A stretch of 36,254 nt of DNA from Phytophthora quininea (Eukaryota; Oomycota; Peronosporomycetes; Peronosporales; Peronosporaceae): contig JAAVTG010000338.1 of NCBI GenBank assembly GCA_011947345.1, forward strand, positions 1-36,254, given 5' to 3'. Both the position numbers and the translations under genes were made by a program. Each line of letters starts with the position of its first letter. The stretch's first letter is position 1. Positions 20,898 to 30,348 of this stretch are shown here, in pieces. Under the pieces are notes generated by a model. The model was not told the origin of the DNA. It saw only the letters and a list, made by a program, of their open reading frames with translations, and searched no databases.

Positions 20898-21847
20898 ATG
20901 CCTGGAGACGAGATGTCGCCCTTCAGCAATAGTCATGTGACTACTACCACCACCATGGTGGGGCCGGTCCGCCTCACGGTCACCAAGACGCAGCACCCAC
21001 CGAAACCGAAGAAGCACCGCGCGCTGTCCACAGAGCGCAGTCGCCAGTGCCGCGAGCGCCAGAAGCAGTACTCCGAGAACCTCGAGGCTGTCGTGCGCGC
21101 GCTGCGAACCGAGGTGTGCGACCTCGAGATCCTGCGCAACCTACGTCGGGAGCAGAGTCTGCAGCTGCGCGGGTCGGCCTCCGGGTCGCTGGCCAAGATC
21201 GTGCGCGAGTACATGACGGTCTTCCGGCACGGTATGCCGGCGGAGACTGTGGAGGCGGCCGTGGCCGGCAAGAAGCGGGCGCTGACGCCTGCCATCTATC
21301 ACCCCACTCCCGACGCGCAGCGCGAGTTCCTCAGCTGCATCATGGACCCGTGCGTCGAGGTGTACGACTGGTGTGGCCGCTTCGTGCTTGGCGCGAGCAC
21401 GCTGCTGAACGGCTGGACCGCCTGGTCGGCGTGGCACGCGTCGCTCGACTTCGAGCTGGTCGACATTGACGTGGTGGACACGGAGGACACGCTGGCCGTG
21501 ACGACCAAGGCCAACCTGCGGGTCCGCGTCTCGCAGAAGACCATCGAGCACCTCTTCCCGCACATTTTGGGCGACCAGCATTTGTGCGCCAGGATGTTGG
21601 GCCAGGAGATCTGCTATCCGATGCGTGACACCTTCTTCTTTGCGTCCAACCGAAGAGTGATCAAGTACGTGTGCGACATCGACTTTGTCGACGCGCTGCT
21701 CCCGATTGCCGGCGACTACGAGACCGTCATGTACCTCATGTCGCCCCCAACGCGGCGTCACTGAACGACCTGGCCATCCGCACGGCGCCGGGCGACCTCA
21801 CGGAGCGCTCTCGGTTCGACGTCGAGTTCCTGCTCTCCGACGACTGA
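20898..21847 (+). CDS. bZIP-like protein with START-like C-terminal domain
   Basis: I use the first ATG, MPGDEMSPFSNSHVTTTTTM. A basic region and zipper follow (RALSTERSRQCRERQKQYSE, then NLEAVVRALRTEVCDLEILR). The C-terminal 200 residues form a START-like fold by pattern: FLSCIMDPCVEVYDWCGRFV, WTAWSAWHASLDFELVDIDV, VSQKTIEHLFPHILGDQHLC and IDFVDALLPIAGDYETVMYL. It resembles oomycete bZIP and M96-annotated proteins and is related to the gene at 32453-33576 (shared EYxxxFxHGMPA, Q-x-FLxCxMDP and VGFVDAL-type blocks). It probably binds DNA as a dimer, with the START-like domain as a possible lipid-sensing part; that is inference. A C5 run at about 21745-21750 seems one base short; corrected, the protein ends FDVEFLLSDD before TGA at 21845-21847. 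Confidence 0.65.
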
Positions 21848-21985
21848 CGGACGGCAGGCAACTGCAACGACAAGTGTAAGAAGATGCGCCTCGTTCCGAC
21901 GTGTGCTGGCAGACAGCTTTGCTCGCGATGTAATGAAATCAAGCGAGCCATCAACAACTTCCATTGCTCCTGCTGCCGCGCTTGA
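21848..21985 (+). other. In-frame Cys-rich extension after the bZIP-START stop, or a separate micro-ORF
   Basis: Directly after TGA at 21845-21847 the same frame stays open for 45 codons to TGA at 21983-21985. It encodes a striking eight-cysteine sequence including GNCNDKCKK, VPTCAGRQLCSRCNEIKRA and FHCSCCRA. The spacing is C-x3-C-x8-C-x5-C-x2-C-x11-C-x-C-C. The CAGRQLCSRC part resembles the CxxCGRxxCSxC knuckle of FYVE and other treble-clef zinc fingers. An ATG at 21884 would give a free 33-residue peptide. It may be a stop-codon readthrough tail, a part of the upstream protein cut off by a sequence error, or a separate small zinc-binding peptide. Confidence 0.45.
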
Positions 21986-22456
21986 GTCGAACGAAATTGC
22001 AGGTCTTCCCAGCCAGTCGGTCAACGGTCTGTAGAAAGCTAGGCGAGGAATCCGGCACGAGCGCGACCGGATCAGTTGAGTCCTCCTGCTCGTGATAGCC
22101 AGGCGGCTTCAATGCGTGCGCAGCGCGAAGACTTGCTCGGCAAGTTGCGGAGGGAAGCCTCGTGCGAGCGCAATGCCAGCGAGCGCAGCAAATCTGGACA
22201 ACCGAACGGCTGCAAAGCGAGCGAGAGCGGTCCACGTCCTCACCGAGATTCTGCTCGCAGACGACACGAGTTAGCAGGCAAGCAAGCATTCGACCATCAA
22301 AGACGTTGCTCACGTTGAAGTCGCTCGCCATATACATTTTCCAATGCAAAGCAATAAAGGAAACACAATCAAAACTTAAATACTATCACCGCCACGCCCT
22401 TCACCCGGACGAGCGCCACGCACTGCATGTGCACACACTGCCCCACCCCACCCGCT
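21986..22456. other. Convergent 3' intergenic region, no supportable gene
   Basis: Lies between the plus-strand bZIP-START gene and the minus-strand M96-like gene, so it should hold both 3' ends. A 132-codon minus-strand frame at 21951-22349 overlaps the Cys-rich stretch and has no recognisable motif. Confidence 0.5.
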
Positions 22457-23679
22457 TCAATCGGAGGTGAGACGGAACTTGTTTTGCCCCACCGCCGTCT
22501 GCCAGCGCACGACGCCCGCCACGACCTCCATCATGAGGTAGCGCAGGTATTCCATCGACTGGTTCTCCACGCAGCCGCCGAACGTCACCTCGCAGGCCGG
22601 GATGCCCTGCGAGGTGGCCTTCTCCAGGAACATGTACCAGTTGAACAGGTGCACGTAGTTGCTCTCCGTAGCGGCGAACTGCCGCTGGCCTTCGGACAGC
22701 GGGATGGAGCGGTATGTTATCATGTAGCCGCCGTCGATGCGGCCGCGCGCGATCAGCAGGATCGAGTGGTGCACCTTGTCGCCGTTGCTGACGCTGAGTC
22801 GCACGATGACGCAGTCGTCGGTCACACGCTGCAGCATTTCCAGCGCCACAGTGCGCGGCTGCATGTGGCGATACAGCCTGAGGTCCGTCAGCAGGTTCCA
22901 GGTCTTATACACGAGCTCCGTGGGGGCACGTACTCAAACTGCTGCGAGAGCATGAATCGCAGCGACCGCTTGTTCAGGATGCGCTTGTCGGACCAGCCCA
23001 GCACTTCCGTGTCCAGCGACTCGAAGTCGCGCTCGGCGCGGAAGGCCATGATGGCCTCGTAGCTCTCCTTGACGCAAGCCATGACGGTCTCGAGGGACAG
23101 CGGGCGGCGAAACAGCACGCGCTGGAAGATGGGAGCGGCCACCAGTTTCTCCTCGCCCTCACTGGCCTCGTCCGAGTCGTCCATGCCCCCAGCAGACGTC
23201 GACGACAGCTCGCCGTACTCGGATACGATGGTCTGGAACGTGCTGTTCTGCATATCGAAGGCGCGCAACCTGAGGCGCAGCTCCTGCTGCTCCTGGCGGA
23301 GCTGGTCGATGAGCCCCACCGTGTCCAGATACGCGCGGTTCTGCGCGTGGCTCTCGCTCTGAAGCCGCGAACGCTGCCGCTCCAGCGCCTCCATCTCCTC
23401 GCGCATGTCCAGGATCCGCGTCTTGAGCGCCTTCGTGCGACGCCGCTCATTGGCGTTGTGTCGGGAGCGGCGCTGGGCGTCGCTGAGTGCTGGCGGAGGG
23501 CCGCCCGGCGGCGGCGAGGGACCCGTGGCCTCCACGGAGCCCACGGAGCACTTGGCGCGGGCGGCCACGTCGTCCAGCTCGTCCCCCAGCGTCCCGGGAA
23601 GAAGCTCCGAGGCCTCCGCGTTCACGGTCAGCAGCACGCGCAGCGGCGCGCCCGCGACTGGCTCACTGGCCCAGCTCAT
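22457..23679 (-). CDS. M96 mating-specific-like protein with basic coiled coil and START-like domain
   Basis: About 407 residues from MSWASEPVAGAPLRVLLTVN. The basic segment (AQRRSRHNANERRRTKALKT) runs straight into a long coiled coil (REEMEALERQRSRLQSESHA, IDQLRQEQQELRLRLRAFDM). An acidic linker (MDDSDEASEGEE) precedes a START-like domain (VKESYEAIMAFRAERDFESL, ILNKRSLRFMLSQQFEYVPP, YKTWNLLTDLRLYRHMQPRT, HHSILLIARGRIDGGYMITY) ending QNKFRLTSD. Proteins of this type are annotated in Phytophthora as the M96 mating-specific family or as bZIP-like. The frame breaks in a five-base run (GGGGG on the plus strand) at 22922-22926, which seems one base short. An upstream extension of the open frame to 23823 exists but would overlap the divergent small gene. 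Confidence 0.6.
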
Positions 23680-23739
23680 GCCTTCGCACGCGGTAAACAG
23701 CGTCAGTCCGCCGCCGTCGACACGTGGCGAGGTCACTCG

Positions 23740-24080
23740 ATGACTGCGCCGGCCAAAGAAACCGGGCCTCGCGAATATGGCCCCGCTGAACGAACGCCGA
23801 CAGCGCGGGCAATACAAAAGCAAGTGATTAGCCGTTTCGATCTGGCGGCCGTCCTTGACGTGCCCATCTCTAAAGTAAGTGTCGACTTCTCTGCTAAGTA
23901 GACATTACACTTGGTATTTGTATTGGTGCCACTTAGGACAACAGATGGGATTTGAAATTGGCTACATGGCTCGTCTGGAACACTATCGTGTCACACTTTC
24001 GCGACAGTGACGTACATGGCTTCAACACCGACATAATGCGGCGGCACTACTGCCTCTCGTTCGCCATCGCTTCAACATAA
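23740..24080 (+). CDS. Small two-exon protein of unknown function, 92 residues
   Basis: Exon 1 at 23740-23874 encodes MTAPAKETGPREYG and then IQKQVISRFDLAAVLDVPIS before a perfect donor GTAAGT at 23875. The intron at 23875-23936 ends CACTTAG. Exon 2 at 23937-24080 keeps phase and encodes DNRWDLKLATWLVWNTIVSH, GFNTDIMRRHYCLSF and AIAST before TAA. Both exons are needed to see the gene, since neither is a notable frame alone. The second half is rich in Trp and looks helical and globular; there is no signal peptide or membrane segment. Its ATG is only 60 bp from the divergent M96-like ATG, implying a shared promoter or overlapping 5' ends. I do not recognise the family. Confidence 0.5.
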
Positions 24081-24125
24081 GTCGCTTTTGATTTCTGCTC
24101 GGCAGCTCTACGGCTACTCCTGACT

Positions 24126-25442
24126 TTAGATACCCTCGCGGGCGTTCTCCTGCGCGGCGTCCTGCCATGCCTGCGCTACCTGGCCCACCTTCAGCAGCTC
24201 CGGGTGCTCGCCCTTCACGAGCCGCAGGCGCCGGTTCTGGTTGAAGCCATCGGCGCACATTTTCTGCTTGAAGTCGACAAGCACCTGGTTCAGCACCTTG
24301 ACGCTGGTGCACACGCCGTAGGCCTCCAGCATGCGCTGCTTGTCGCGGCTCTTCTTAGCCTGCGTCCACACACTCGCGGGCGGGGCCGCCAGCAACCACG
24401 AGTCGCACGCAAACAGATCGAGCGGCATCAGGTCCTTGGAGTACACCCACTTCAGCCCGCGGTCGTCGTCCGCCTCGTAGACGCGGTAGCCGTGCAGCAG
24501 CGGCGGGGCCTCGCCCGGGATCATGGGCTCCACGGGGTCTTCGCACGGGTTTCGCTTCATGAGGCTGATGAAGCCAGAGTAGTCGTCGCCATTGTTCGCC
24601 AGCGCCAAGTTGTCGAACGTCGTGTGCTTCACGCCGTTCTTGGCCGCGGCGAGCAAATACGCCATCATTTCGCTCTTCCAGCTCTTTCGGTTCATCTGCT
24701 CGCGCTTGAGCACCGTCATGTTGGTGTAGTCGCCAATCAGCTGCGCCAGATCCTTGCGGGTGATGGCGTAGGGCGGGCCGACCGCGTAGTACTCTGCTGC
24801 ATCGGCGTTCGAGATCTTTGCGCATTCTGGGCAGAGCGCGTTGACGTTGTCGAAGGCCTCGGTCCGTAACTCCTTCGACCAGCGCTGCGCGACGGCAACA
24901 CCCTTTGCTACGGTGTCCGTCACGTTCTTCGCGTCGCGCGAGCCTTCGTACACGAAGAAACGCTTGTACTGCCGCATGCCCTCGATAATCTCCGTGTCAT
25001 GCTGATAGTCACCCGAATCCACACCTCGGGCCGACGTCACGCGGCCACCAGTGTTGACTGCAAACGGTCGGATGAACATAAAGTCCGGGTCCAGCACCAC
25101 CACAAGCTCCTCGTGCACATGAGGGTTGGCTGTTTCGAGCCATTCACGGATGCCAAACGGCTTGTTGTACGGCTTGTAGTCATCAGGCGTCGACGCTTTC
25201 TCCACGGCGTCGGACACCTCTTTAAACACAGGCAGAGAGCTGAAGTCGCGAGTGACGTGAATCCGCAAGTGCGGAGCAGAGTGCTGCGTTCGTCGGAGCA
25301 ACGTCTTAATCTCCTGGTCGGAACAGCCGCTCACAATTCGTGTAAGCGAGCCACTCTGGCCCACACGCGCAAAACTCTGCGCGAGGGCCTCGCTCTGCCA
25401 GTCCTGGATCGGATCACATGACGTAGAGAACACAAAGTGCAT
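24126..25442 (-). CDS. HPAT/SGT-type glycosyltransferase unit B
   Basis: From MHFVFSTSCDPIQDWQSEAL the sequence follows the pattern of hydroxyproline O-arabinosyltransferase and peptidyl-serine galactosyltransferase proteins, which begin with an HxVFST block and a DWQ. A metal-binding acidic motif is in VVVLDPDFMFIRPFAV. Further blocks are KPFGIREWLE, YYAVGPPYAITRKDLAQLIG, GYRVYEADDDRGLKWVYSKD and DLFACDSWLLAAPPASVW; the C-terminus contains ADGFNQNRRLRLVKGEHPEL. These enzymes glycosylate secreted proteins in the Golgi. No signal anchor of its own is visible: the open frame continues upstream to 25688 and overlaps the end of unit A, and an alternative ATG is at 25546. It may be the second half of a two-domain protein. 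Confidence 0.65.
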   Translation of the reverse strand: MHFVFSTSCDPIQDWQSEALAQSFARVGQSGSLTRIVSGCSDQEIKTLLRRTQHSAPHLRIHVTRDFSSLPVFKEVSDAVEKASTPDDYKPYNKPFGIREWLETANPHVHEELVVVLDPDFMFIRPFAVNTGGRVTSARGVDSGDYQHDTEIIEGMRQYKRFFVYEGSRDAKNVTDTVAKGVAVAQRWSKELRTEAFDNVNALCPECAKISNADAAEYYAVGPPYAITRKDLAQLIGDYTNMTVLKREQMNRKSWKSEMMAYLLAAAKNGVKHTTFDNLALANNGDDYSGFISLMKRNPCEDPVEPMIPGEAPPLLHGYRVYEADDDRGLKWVYSKDLMPLDLFACDSWLLAAPPASVWTQAKKSRDKQRMLEAYGVCTSVKVLNQVLVDFKQKMCADGFNQNRRLRLVKGEHPELLKVGQVAQAWQDAAQENAREGI

Positions 25443-25566
25443 CTCGTCGCTGCCCTCCTGACCGGGCTTTATGTTGCCTTCATCGCCGCCACCCGCCAGC
25501 TTTTTCTTTTGTAGTTGCCAAAGTACACAGGCTGGTCTTGCTCCATGGCAGTGGTTTTCGCCAATG

Positions 25567-27005
25567 CTACGGCAGAACCCCAGGTCTCCTTTTGAACTCC
25601 ATGGGAATGCGGCGGTTGTGATTGTAGCCCGTGGGGCATTCGCGCGAACGGTAGTTTTCAGCTGCACTATTGTAGGCTTCAACCGCAAGACACACGCTCA
25701 TGGTGTGCCGACGGCGCAGAATATTGGGCACGCGCTCGTAGCCGTTGGTGTGTGTCGCCAAGTGCCAGAGGTAACCAGTGGGCTGCCGCATCAACCATCC
25801 ATCGCATGTAAGGAAGTCGGAAGGCACCTTCTCACCGAAGAAACTCCATTCCCGGCCGTCAATCCACTGAGGGAGCGTAAGGTTAAGAGCGCGGATAGAA
25901 ATCGGATACGACGGCAGGTTGAGGTTCGCTCCTTCCGCGCGCTCGACGCACGGGTTGTGCTTGATGTCGTCAACGAAATCCCAGTTCTGGTACCGAGATG
26001 GGTAGTGGTGCACGCTGAGCACGCCGGAGACGCCAATAAGGGTCTTTTCGTGGGCTGCTGCAATAGGAACCGCCAGATAGCGCTTTTCGTGTGCGAGCTT
26101 GTCCCACAAATCCACGGCCGTGGGCAGGATCGACTGCCACGCACTCACTTCCGCCACGAACGGGGCAATCGCAGCGAACTCGCGCCAGTCGTCCAGAAGC
26201 AAAGCGCGTGAGTTGGTAGGAAGGATTGCCTTTAACTCGTCATTGGTGAGGGGAAATTTGTTGGGCCAATACCACGATGCGTCCTGGCCAAAGATCCTCG
26301 GGTCGATCACGTCGTTCGCCTCAGCCATGAGGTTCCACATGTCCAGCTTCTTGGTGAAGATGGCGTCGCTGTCCACAGCCATCACATAGTCGTCCGGCGC
26401 TAGGCCATACCTGTCTGCGAAAGGCATGGCGCGATTGTCGCTGAACTCACCGTCGTCCTGGCCGAGCATCCACTTGGCCAGCACCATGGGGTTCAACGTC
26501 GTGGTCAGCAGCTTCTCTCCGAAGGTCGTATTAACGGCCGACGCATCTGCGTAGTGACGCGTCTGTACGTGGTGGCGCGGGTCCTTCTTGCTGATGAGCT
26601 GCTGGGCCTCGTCAGTCGAGCAGCCGTAGAGCAAGTGGGTCACGTTGCCGTCGTATCCGGTGCGTCGGAGCGTGAACGCGAGCACTTCTGCGTGGACAAA
26701 GTCCAGCTCCCTGCACGTGGACGTGAAGACCAAGTGCCGGACTTGTCTGGTGGCAGAGACGTCCAGCAGCTCGCCTCCGTTGGCGTCTACCGGTCGGGGT
26801 GCGCCGTTGAACGAGCGCCATCCTTGCCGGCGGCCTCGATGGAGTTGGTCGACGCGGTGGAGGCCGCGAAGAAGCGCAGGTTGAAGTACATGTACAGCGC
26901 GAACACGCAGCCGACGCCCAGGTAGGCCATGTGACGAGCCGTGAGCTTGCCTGAGCGGTGCGCCGAGAGAGCGCGCTTGCCCGAGCTCTGGCGCTGCGGC
27001 AGCAT
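25567..27005 (-). CDS. HPAT/SGT-type glycosyltransferase unit A with signal anchor
   Basis: It starts MLPQRQSSGKRALSAHRSGK and has a type II signal anchor (MAYLGVGCVFALYMYFNLRF, about residues 26-45), as expected for a Golgi enzyme. A linker then crosses a frame break near 26808-26812 (a T run, apparently one base short) into the catalytic part: HLVFTSTCRELDFVHAEVLA, DDYVMAVDSDAIFTKKLDMW with a DSD motif, GVSGVLSVHHYPSRYQNWDF and SDFLTCDGWLMRQPTGYLWH. The end CPTGYNHNRRIPMEFKRR parallels the C-terminus of unit B. A short Ala/Asn linker and the same order of blocks show the two arose by duplication. Stop TAG at 25567-25569 lies beside an A4 run, so the true end is uncertain. Confidence 0.65.
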
Positions 27006-27270
27006 CTTGCTATCTTGCTCCGGGAGACGCGGGCACAAGTGGGGAGGGCAGCGCGAGGGATACGACGAAGGCACGAGCTTCGGGCGCTGGTCTCGGTGAC
27101 GCTCGAGTGCGCTTTTCGTTTGGAAATGCTGGTACTGAAAAATCCGCGCCAACGATTGGACGAAAGCCAAGCCTACGCTACGTCATCTGAGTTGCACATC
27201 TAGTCTGTATGAGAAGCAGTCCGTCGTCGATCGCGACAATGCGTCGAGGTCGCACTTGGCAGCGCTCGCG

Positions 27271-29140
27271 ATGAAGCTGCCGCTGCCCCGGACTTCTTCG
27301 CGCCCGTGCGGCTCGCGGCGGCCGAGGTGCGGGACCTACGGCAGGTCCAGGCGCAGCTCCTGGCCAGCTATCTGGCGCAATACGACGCCTACGCCAGCAA
27401 CGAGCCGCAGGACCCGGCCTGGAGACTCGCCGGCCAACGGGCAGGCGTCAAGATCTTCACGCAGAGGCCGCAGGGGGCAGCCAGCGCGGGCGACGGAGGA
27501 CTGTGGAGGGCCGCGTCGCTGCCGTCGCTGAGAGTCGTCGGCAGCCTGGACGGCGCCCTGGAGAACGTGCTGTACGGTGCCATGTGGCGCTGCGGCCGCG
27601 AACGCGCTGCCCGAGCGCACTTCACGCGCGACGGCGTGGCCGATGGGGCCGTGCTGTGTGCAGTGGAGAAGCCGTCGCCCGCAGAGCCCTTCCGCTCGCT
27701 CAGCGTTAAATGGACGTTGAAACGCGCGCCCCATGGCGGACTGGTCGTCAAAGACCGAGACTTTTGCTACCTGGCGGCGTCGGGCGTGGTCATCTCGCCC
27801 AGAACTGGACGCAAGTTGGGCTTCCGACTGCGCCACTCCATGACGTTCCCGAGCTGTCCCCCATTCCAGAACCACTCGGTTGTTCGAGGACAGATCTTCC
27901 TGTGCTCGTTTTTCAGGCAGCTGCACAACGGGCGCGTGGAGGTGTTTCATCAGGGATCATATGATGCAGGCGGGGGCGGTGGTACCATTGGATTAAGGTT
28001 GCCTCGATCGATTGCGGAGAAGAGTGTGGTGGAAAGTCTGCTGAGTCTGGACAGTGTGCAGTCGTGTGCACTGGCGAAGAAGCTGTCCCGAGCTGTCAAA
28101 AGCTGTGAGGCCGAGCGGGTTTTAGCGTCGTTGTCGTGTACGTCGGTGCAGGAGTCACTTGATGGTGAGCGTCGCTGTGGAATGTGTCTACGTTGCTTGG
28201 GCAACACGATCAAGCGGCGGTGTGCAGCATGTCGTCACTGGACGTGTTCGCAGTGCAGTGTGCGGCAGGAGACGCTGCTATCAACAAGAGGTAGCTCGAT
28301 GAAAGGCCCAATCTCGCCCCGATGCTTCTGCAAGGCCTGCGTCGCCAAAGTGCTTCGTGATGATGCAACGGAATACGCGGCGCAAGATGCTAGTCATGAC
28401 GGATACGATACTACCGGTGGGAGGTGGGGCCACGACGATATTCCCGAGGAAGTTGAGAGCGATGAGGAAGAGGTCTACCTCTCGGGGACACGACACTCTG
28501 TAGTGTTTCAGGCGGCATCCCAGTTGAACCTCTTTGATATGGACGAGTTATCTCGACCACGCAGAGCCATGACGGCAACCCCGGCTCCATCAGCGACTTT
28601 CGAGCGCGGAGACCGCTCGTCGGGCCTTCGACTGTCTGCCAAGCAGGTGTCTGTGGGCAGTTCAGTGAACACTGTCAGCAGCTCCCCGCCAGGTCATCGT
28701 CGACGAAGTGCCACACTGGCAGCGATGCCAACGACAATGAGCTCTATTGAAAACCGGTTTCGACGATCTGGAGTGCAGGCGCCCGACATTCTGCTGCGAA
28801 GCGATGTTGGTAGGCGCAATTGGGCGTCGTCGACCTCGGCGCTGTCCCTGCAGTCTCCACAGCGCCATATCGACGGCTCTCCCATTGTGAATGTGCAGCG
28901 CACCCTCGCCGTCGACTGTCAGGAAGCGCGTCGCTGTCCGTTCGCCGCGCCAGTTTTGGGAGCAGCTGCAGCTCTGGTGGGAAAAGTGACGACATTCGTG
29001 TGTGCATTTGTACGCCCAGACGAAGCCAGCCTGCGGTGGCGTACACTCCTTATTTTGCAGCAGCGTCGAGCAGGACGCCCCCGCAACGCGAACCACGATC
29101 TCGAGCGCAACAACAATTTTTCCAGAACCTGTACAGATGA
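27271..29140 (+). CDS. START domain plus FYVE-related zinc finger with long disordered tail, copy 3
   Basis: It starts MKLPLP; a C4 run at about 27286-27290 seems one base short, after which the frame reads VRLAAAEVRDLRQVQAQLLA. The START-type domain contains LDGALENVLYGAMWRCGRER, VEKPSPAEPFRSLSVKW, VVKDRDFCYLAASGVV and LRHSMTFPSCPPFQ. The zinc finger has the pairs CGMC/CLRC, CAAC, CSQC and CFCKAC, again without the RRHHCR signature. A low-complexity tail of some 270 residues, with an acidic patch (EEVESDEEEVYLSG), follows. A change of frame near 28900-28960 probably gives the end RAQQQFFQNLYR at 29140; the uncorrected frame runs to 29174. It is much more diverged than copies 1 and 2, so it is an older member. 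Confidence 0.7.
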
Positions 29141-29174
29141 AGCGGTGCGATGTTCGTTGCCAGCAAAGAGTTAA

Positions 29175-29648
29175 TGTATACTACAAAACGTCAACACATC
29201 TGCCCTCAGCGGCTTAGTACAAGTTGGTGAGGAACAACGTGCTTCCTACCAGCTTGAGACGATCTGTCATGTCCGACAGCTTGCCGTTTTCTGACCGAGT
29301 ATGTGCGTTGATTCCCAGACGCAGCGGGTCTAGTTACACTGCGAGCGCTGCCAGCACCGCTATCTCTGCCTGCTGCCTTTCAGCCCAGCTCCTATCGGCG
29401 CTGGCGTGGTCGCCGCCATTACGTACCGGTAAGCAGCGCCGGAATCGGACAGTACTGCGGCAAGGAGCTCCGCCGTGCTCAAAGTTTCCTTTGCTACGCA
29501 AAATAACGGCCGGCTTTTGATTGGCCCAGAGCGGATCCAACTTCAACTTTGACGTTATCAGAGCTCGACAGGCAACTCGCGACCACGAGCCTGTCGGTCG
29601 CCTGCCCTTTGTCTCTCGGTCTTATTAGCATTAGCGCTGGTGCGCGTT
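29175..29648. other. Intergenic region upstream of elicitin-like gene 1
   Basis: No supportable gene. It should carry upstream regulatory sequence of the elicitin-like gene and the 3' end of START-FYVE copy 3. Confidence 0.5.
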
Positions 29649-29664
29649 GCTCATTCCGGAACTT
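29649..29664 (+). promoter_or_regulatory. Oomycete initiator-like core promoter of elicitin-like gene 1
   Basis: GCTCATTCCGGAACTT fits the oomycete initiator consensus and lies 49-64 nt upstream of the ATG at 29713. Confidence 0.6.
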
Positions 29665-29712
29665 GCCTTCCCCTCGACCAAGCGTCCTACTCCCACGCGC
29701 ACCCTCACCGCC

Positions 29713-30348
29713 ATGAAGACCCCCACGCTCGCCGTTCTCGCCGCGTTCGGCACGGCCGTGTCTGCCACCAACTCTACTAACAGCACCCCGGACTGCAACA
29801 TGGGCACCATCGAAAGCAAGCTGCTGGCGAACGGCACCACCTGGCACGACAGCTGCACGGCCGCCACGGGCTGCGACGTGTTCAAGCTCAGCTCGTTCCC
29901 GACGGCGGCGCAGGCCAAGCAAATCTCGCAGTCGCGCGACTGCGTCAACTACATCAACCAGATCAACCAGGAGGCCAACTCATACATCCAGTGCAAGACG
30001 TACGTCGGCGACCAGTCCGTTAACTTTGCCCAGCTGCTGACGGAGTTCCTCACAGGCAAGACGGGCAACACGACCAAGAAGACCACGGTCGGTTCGAAGA
30101 GCGGCTCCGGCAGCACCTCGCATAAGTCGAGCGCCGGTAAGTCGTCCAAGAATGCCACGGATAGCAGCCACAGCACCGCTGTCTCCAAGAAGGAGAAGAA
30201 AGCATCCTCCGGTAGCACCAGTGCTTACGCCGGGTCCACTCAGGCTGACAGTTCGAACAAGGGCGCCAAGTCCTCAGGTGAGACGGCCACCACCGCCGTT
30301 TCGGCCGTCATGGTCGTCGCCACTGCGTTGCTGGCGCTCGCCCTGTAG
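29713..30348 (+). CDS. Elicitin-like GPI-anchored protein 1
   Basis: 211 residues. A signal peptide (MKTPTLAVLAAFGTAVSA) is followed by an elicitin domain: DCNMGTIESKLLANG, FKLSSFPTAAQAKQISQSRD, CVNYINQINQEANSYIQC and NFAQLLTEFLTGKTGN. A Ser/Thr/Lys-rich linker and a hydrophobic C-terminus (VSAVMVVATALLALAL) indicate GPI anchoring to the membrane and wall. Elicitins bind sterols and are recognised by plants as elicitors; elicitin-like proteins of this longer type are more variable. Canonical cysteines 3, 27, 56 and 71 are present. Those at 51 and 95 are replaced, and one extra Cys follows the second. No introns and no frame break. It is the first of three tandem copies. Confidence 0.85.
   Translation: MKTPTLAVLAAFGTAVSATNSTNSTPDCNMGTIESKLLANGTTWHDSCTAATGCDVFKLSSFPTAAQAKQISQSRDCVNYINQINQEANSYIQCKTYVGDQSVNFAQLLTEFLTGKTGNTTKKTTVGSKSGSGSTSHKSSAGKSSKNATDSSHSTAVSKKEKKASSGSTSAYAGSTQADSSNKGAKSSGETATTAVSAVMVVATALLALAL

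Noticed and set aside
21845..21847. TGA read as selenocysteine
   Set aside because: No SECIS-like structure was recognised downstream, and the residue would join two dissimilar domains; readthrough or error is simpler.
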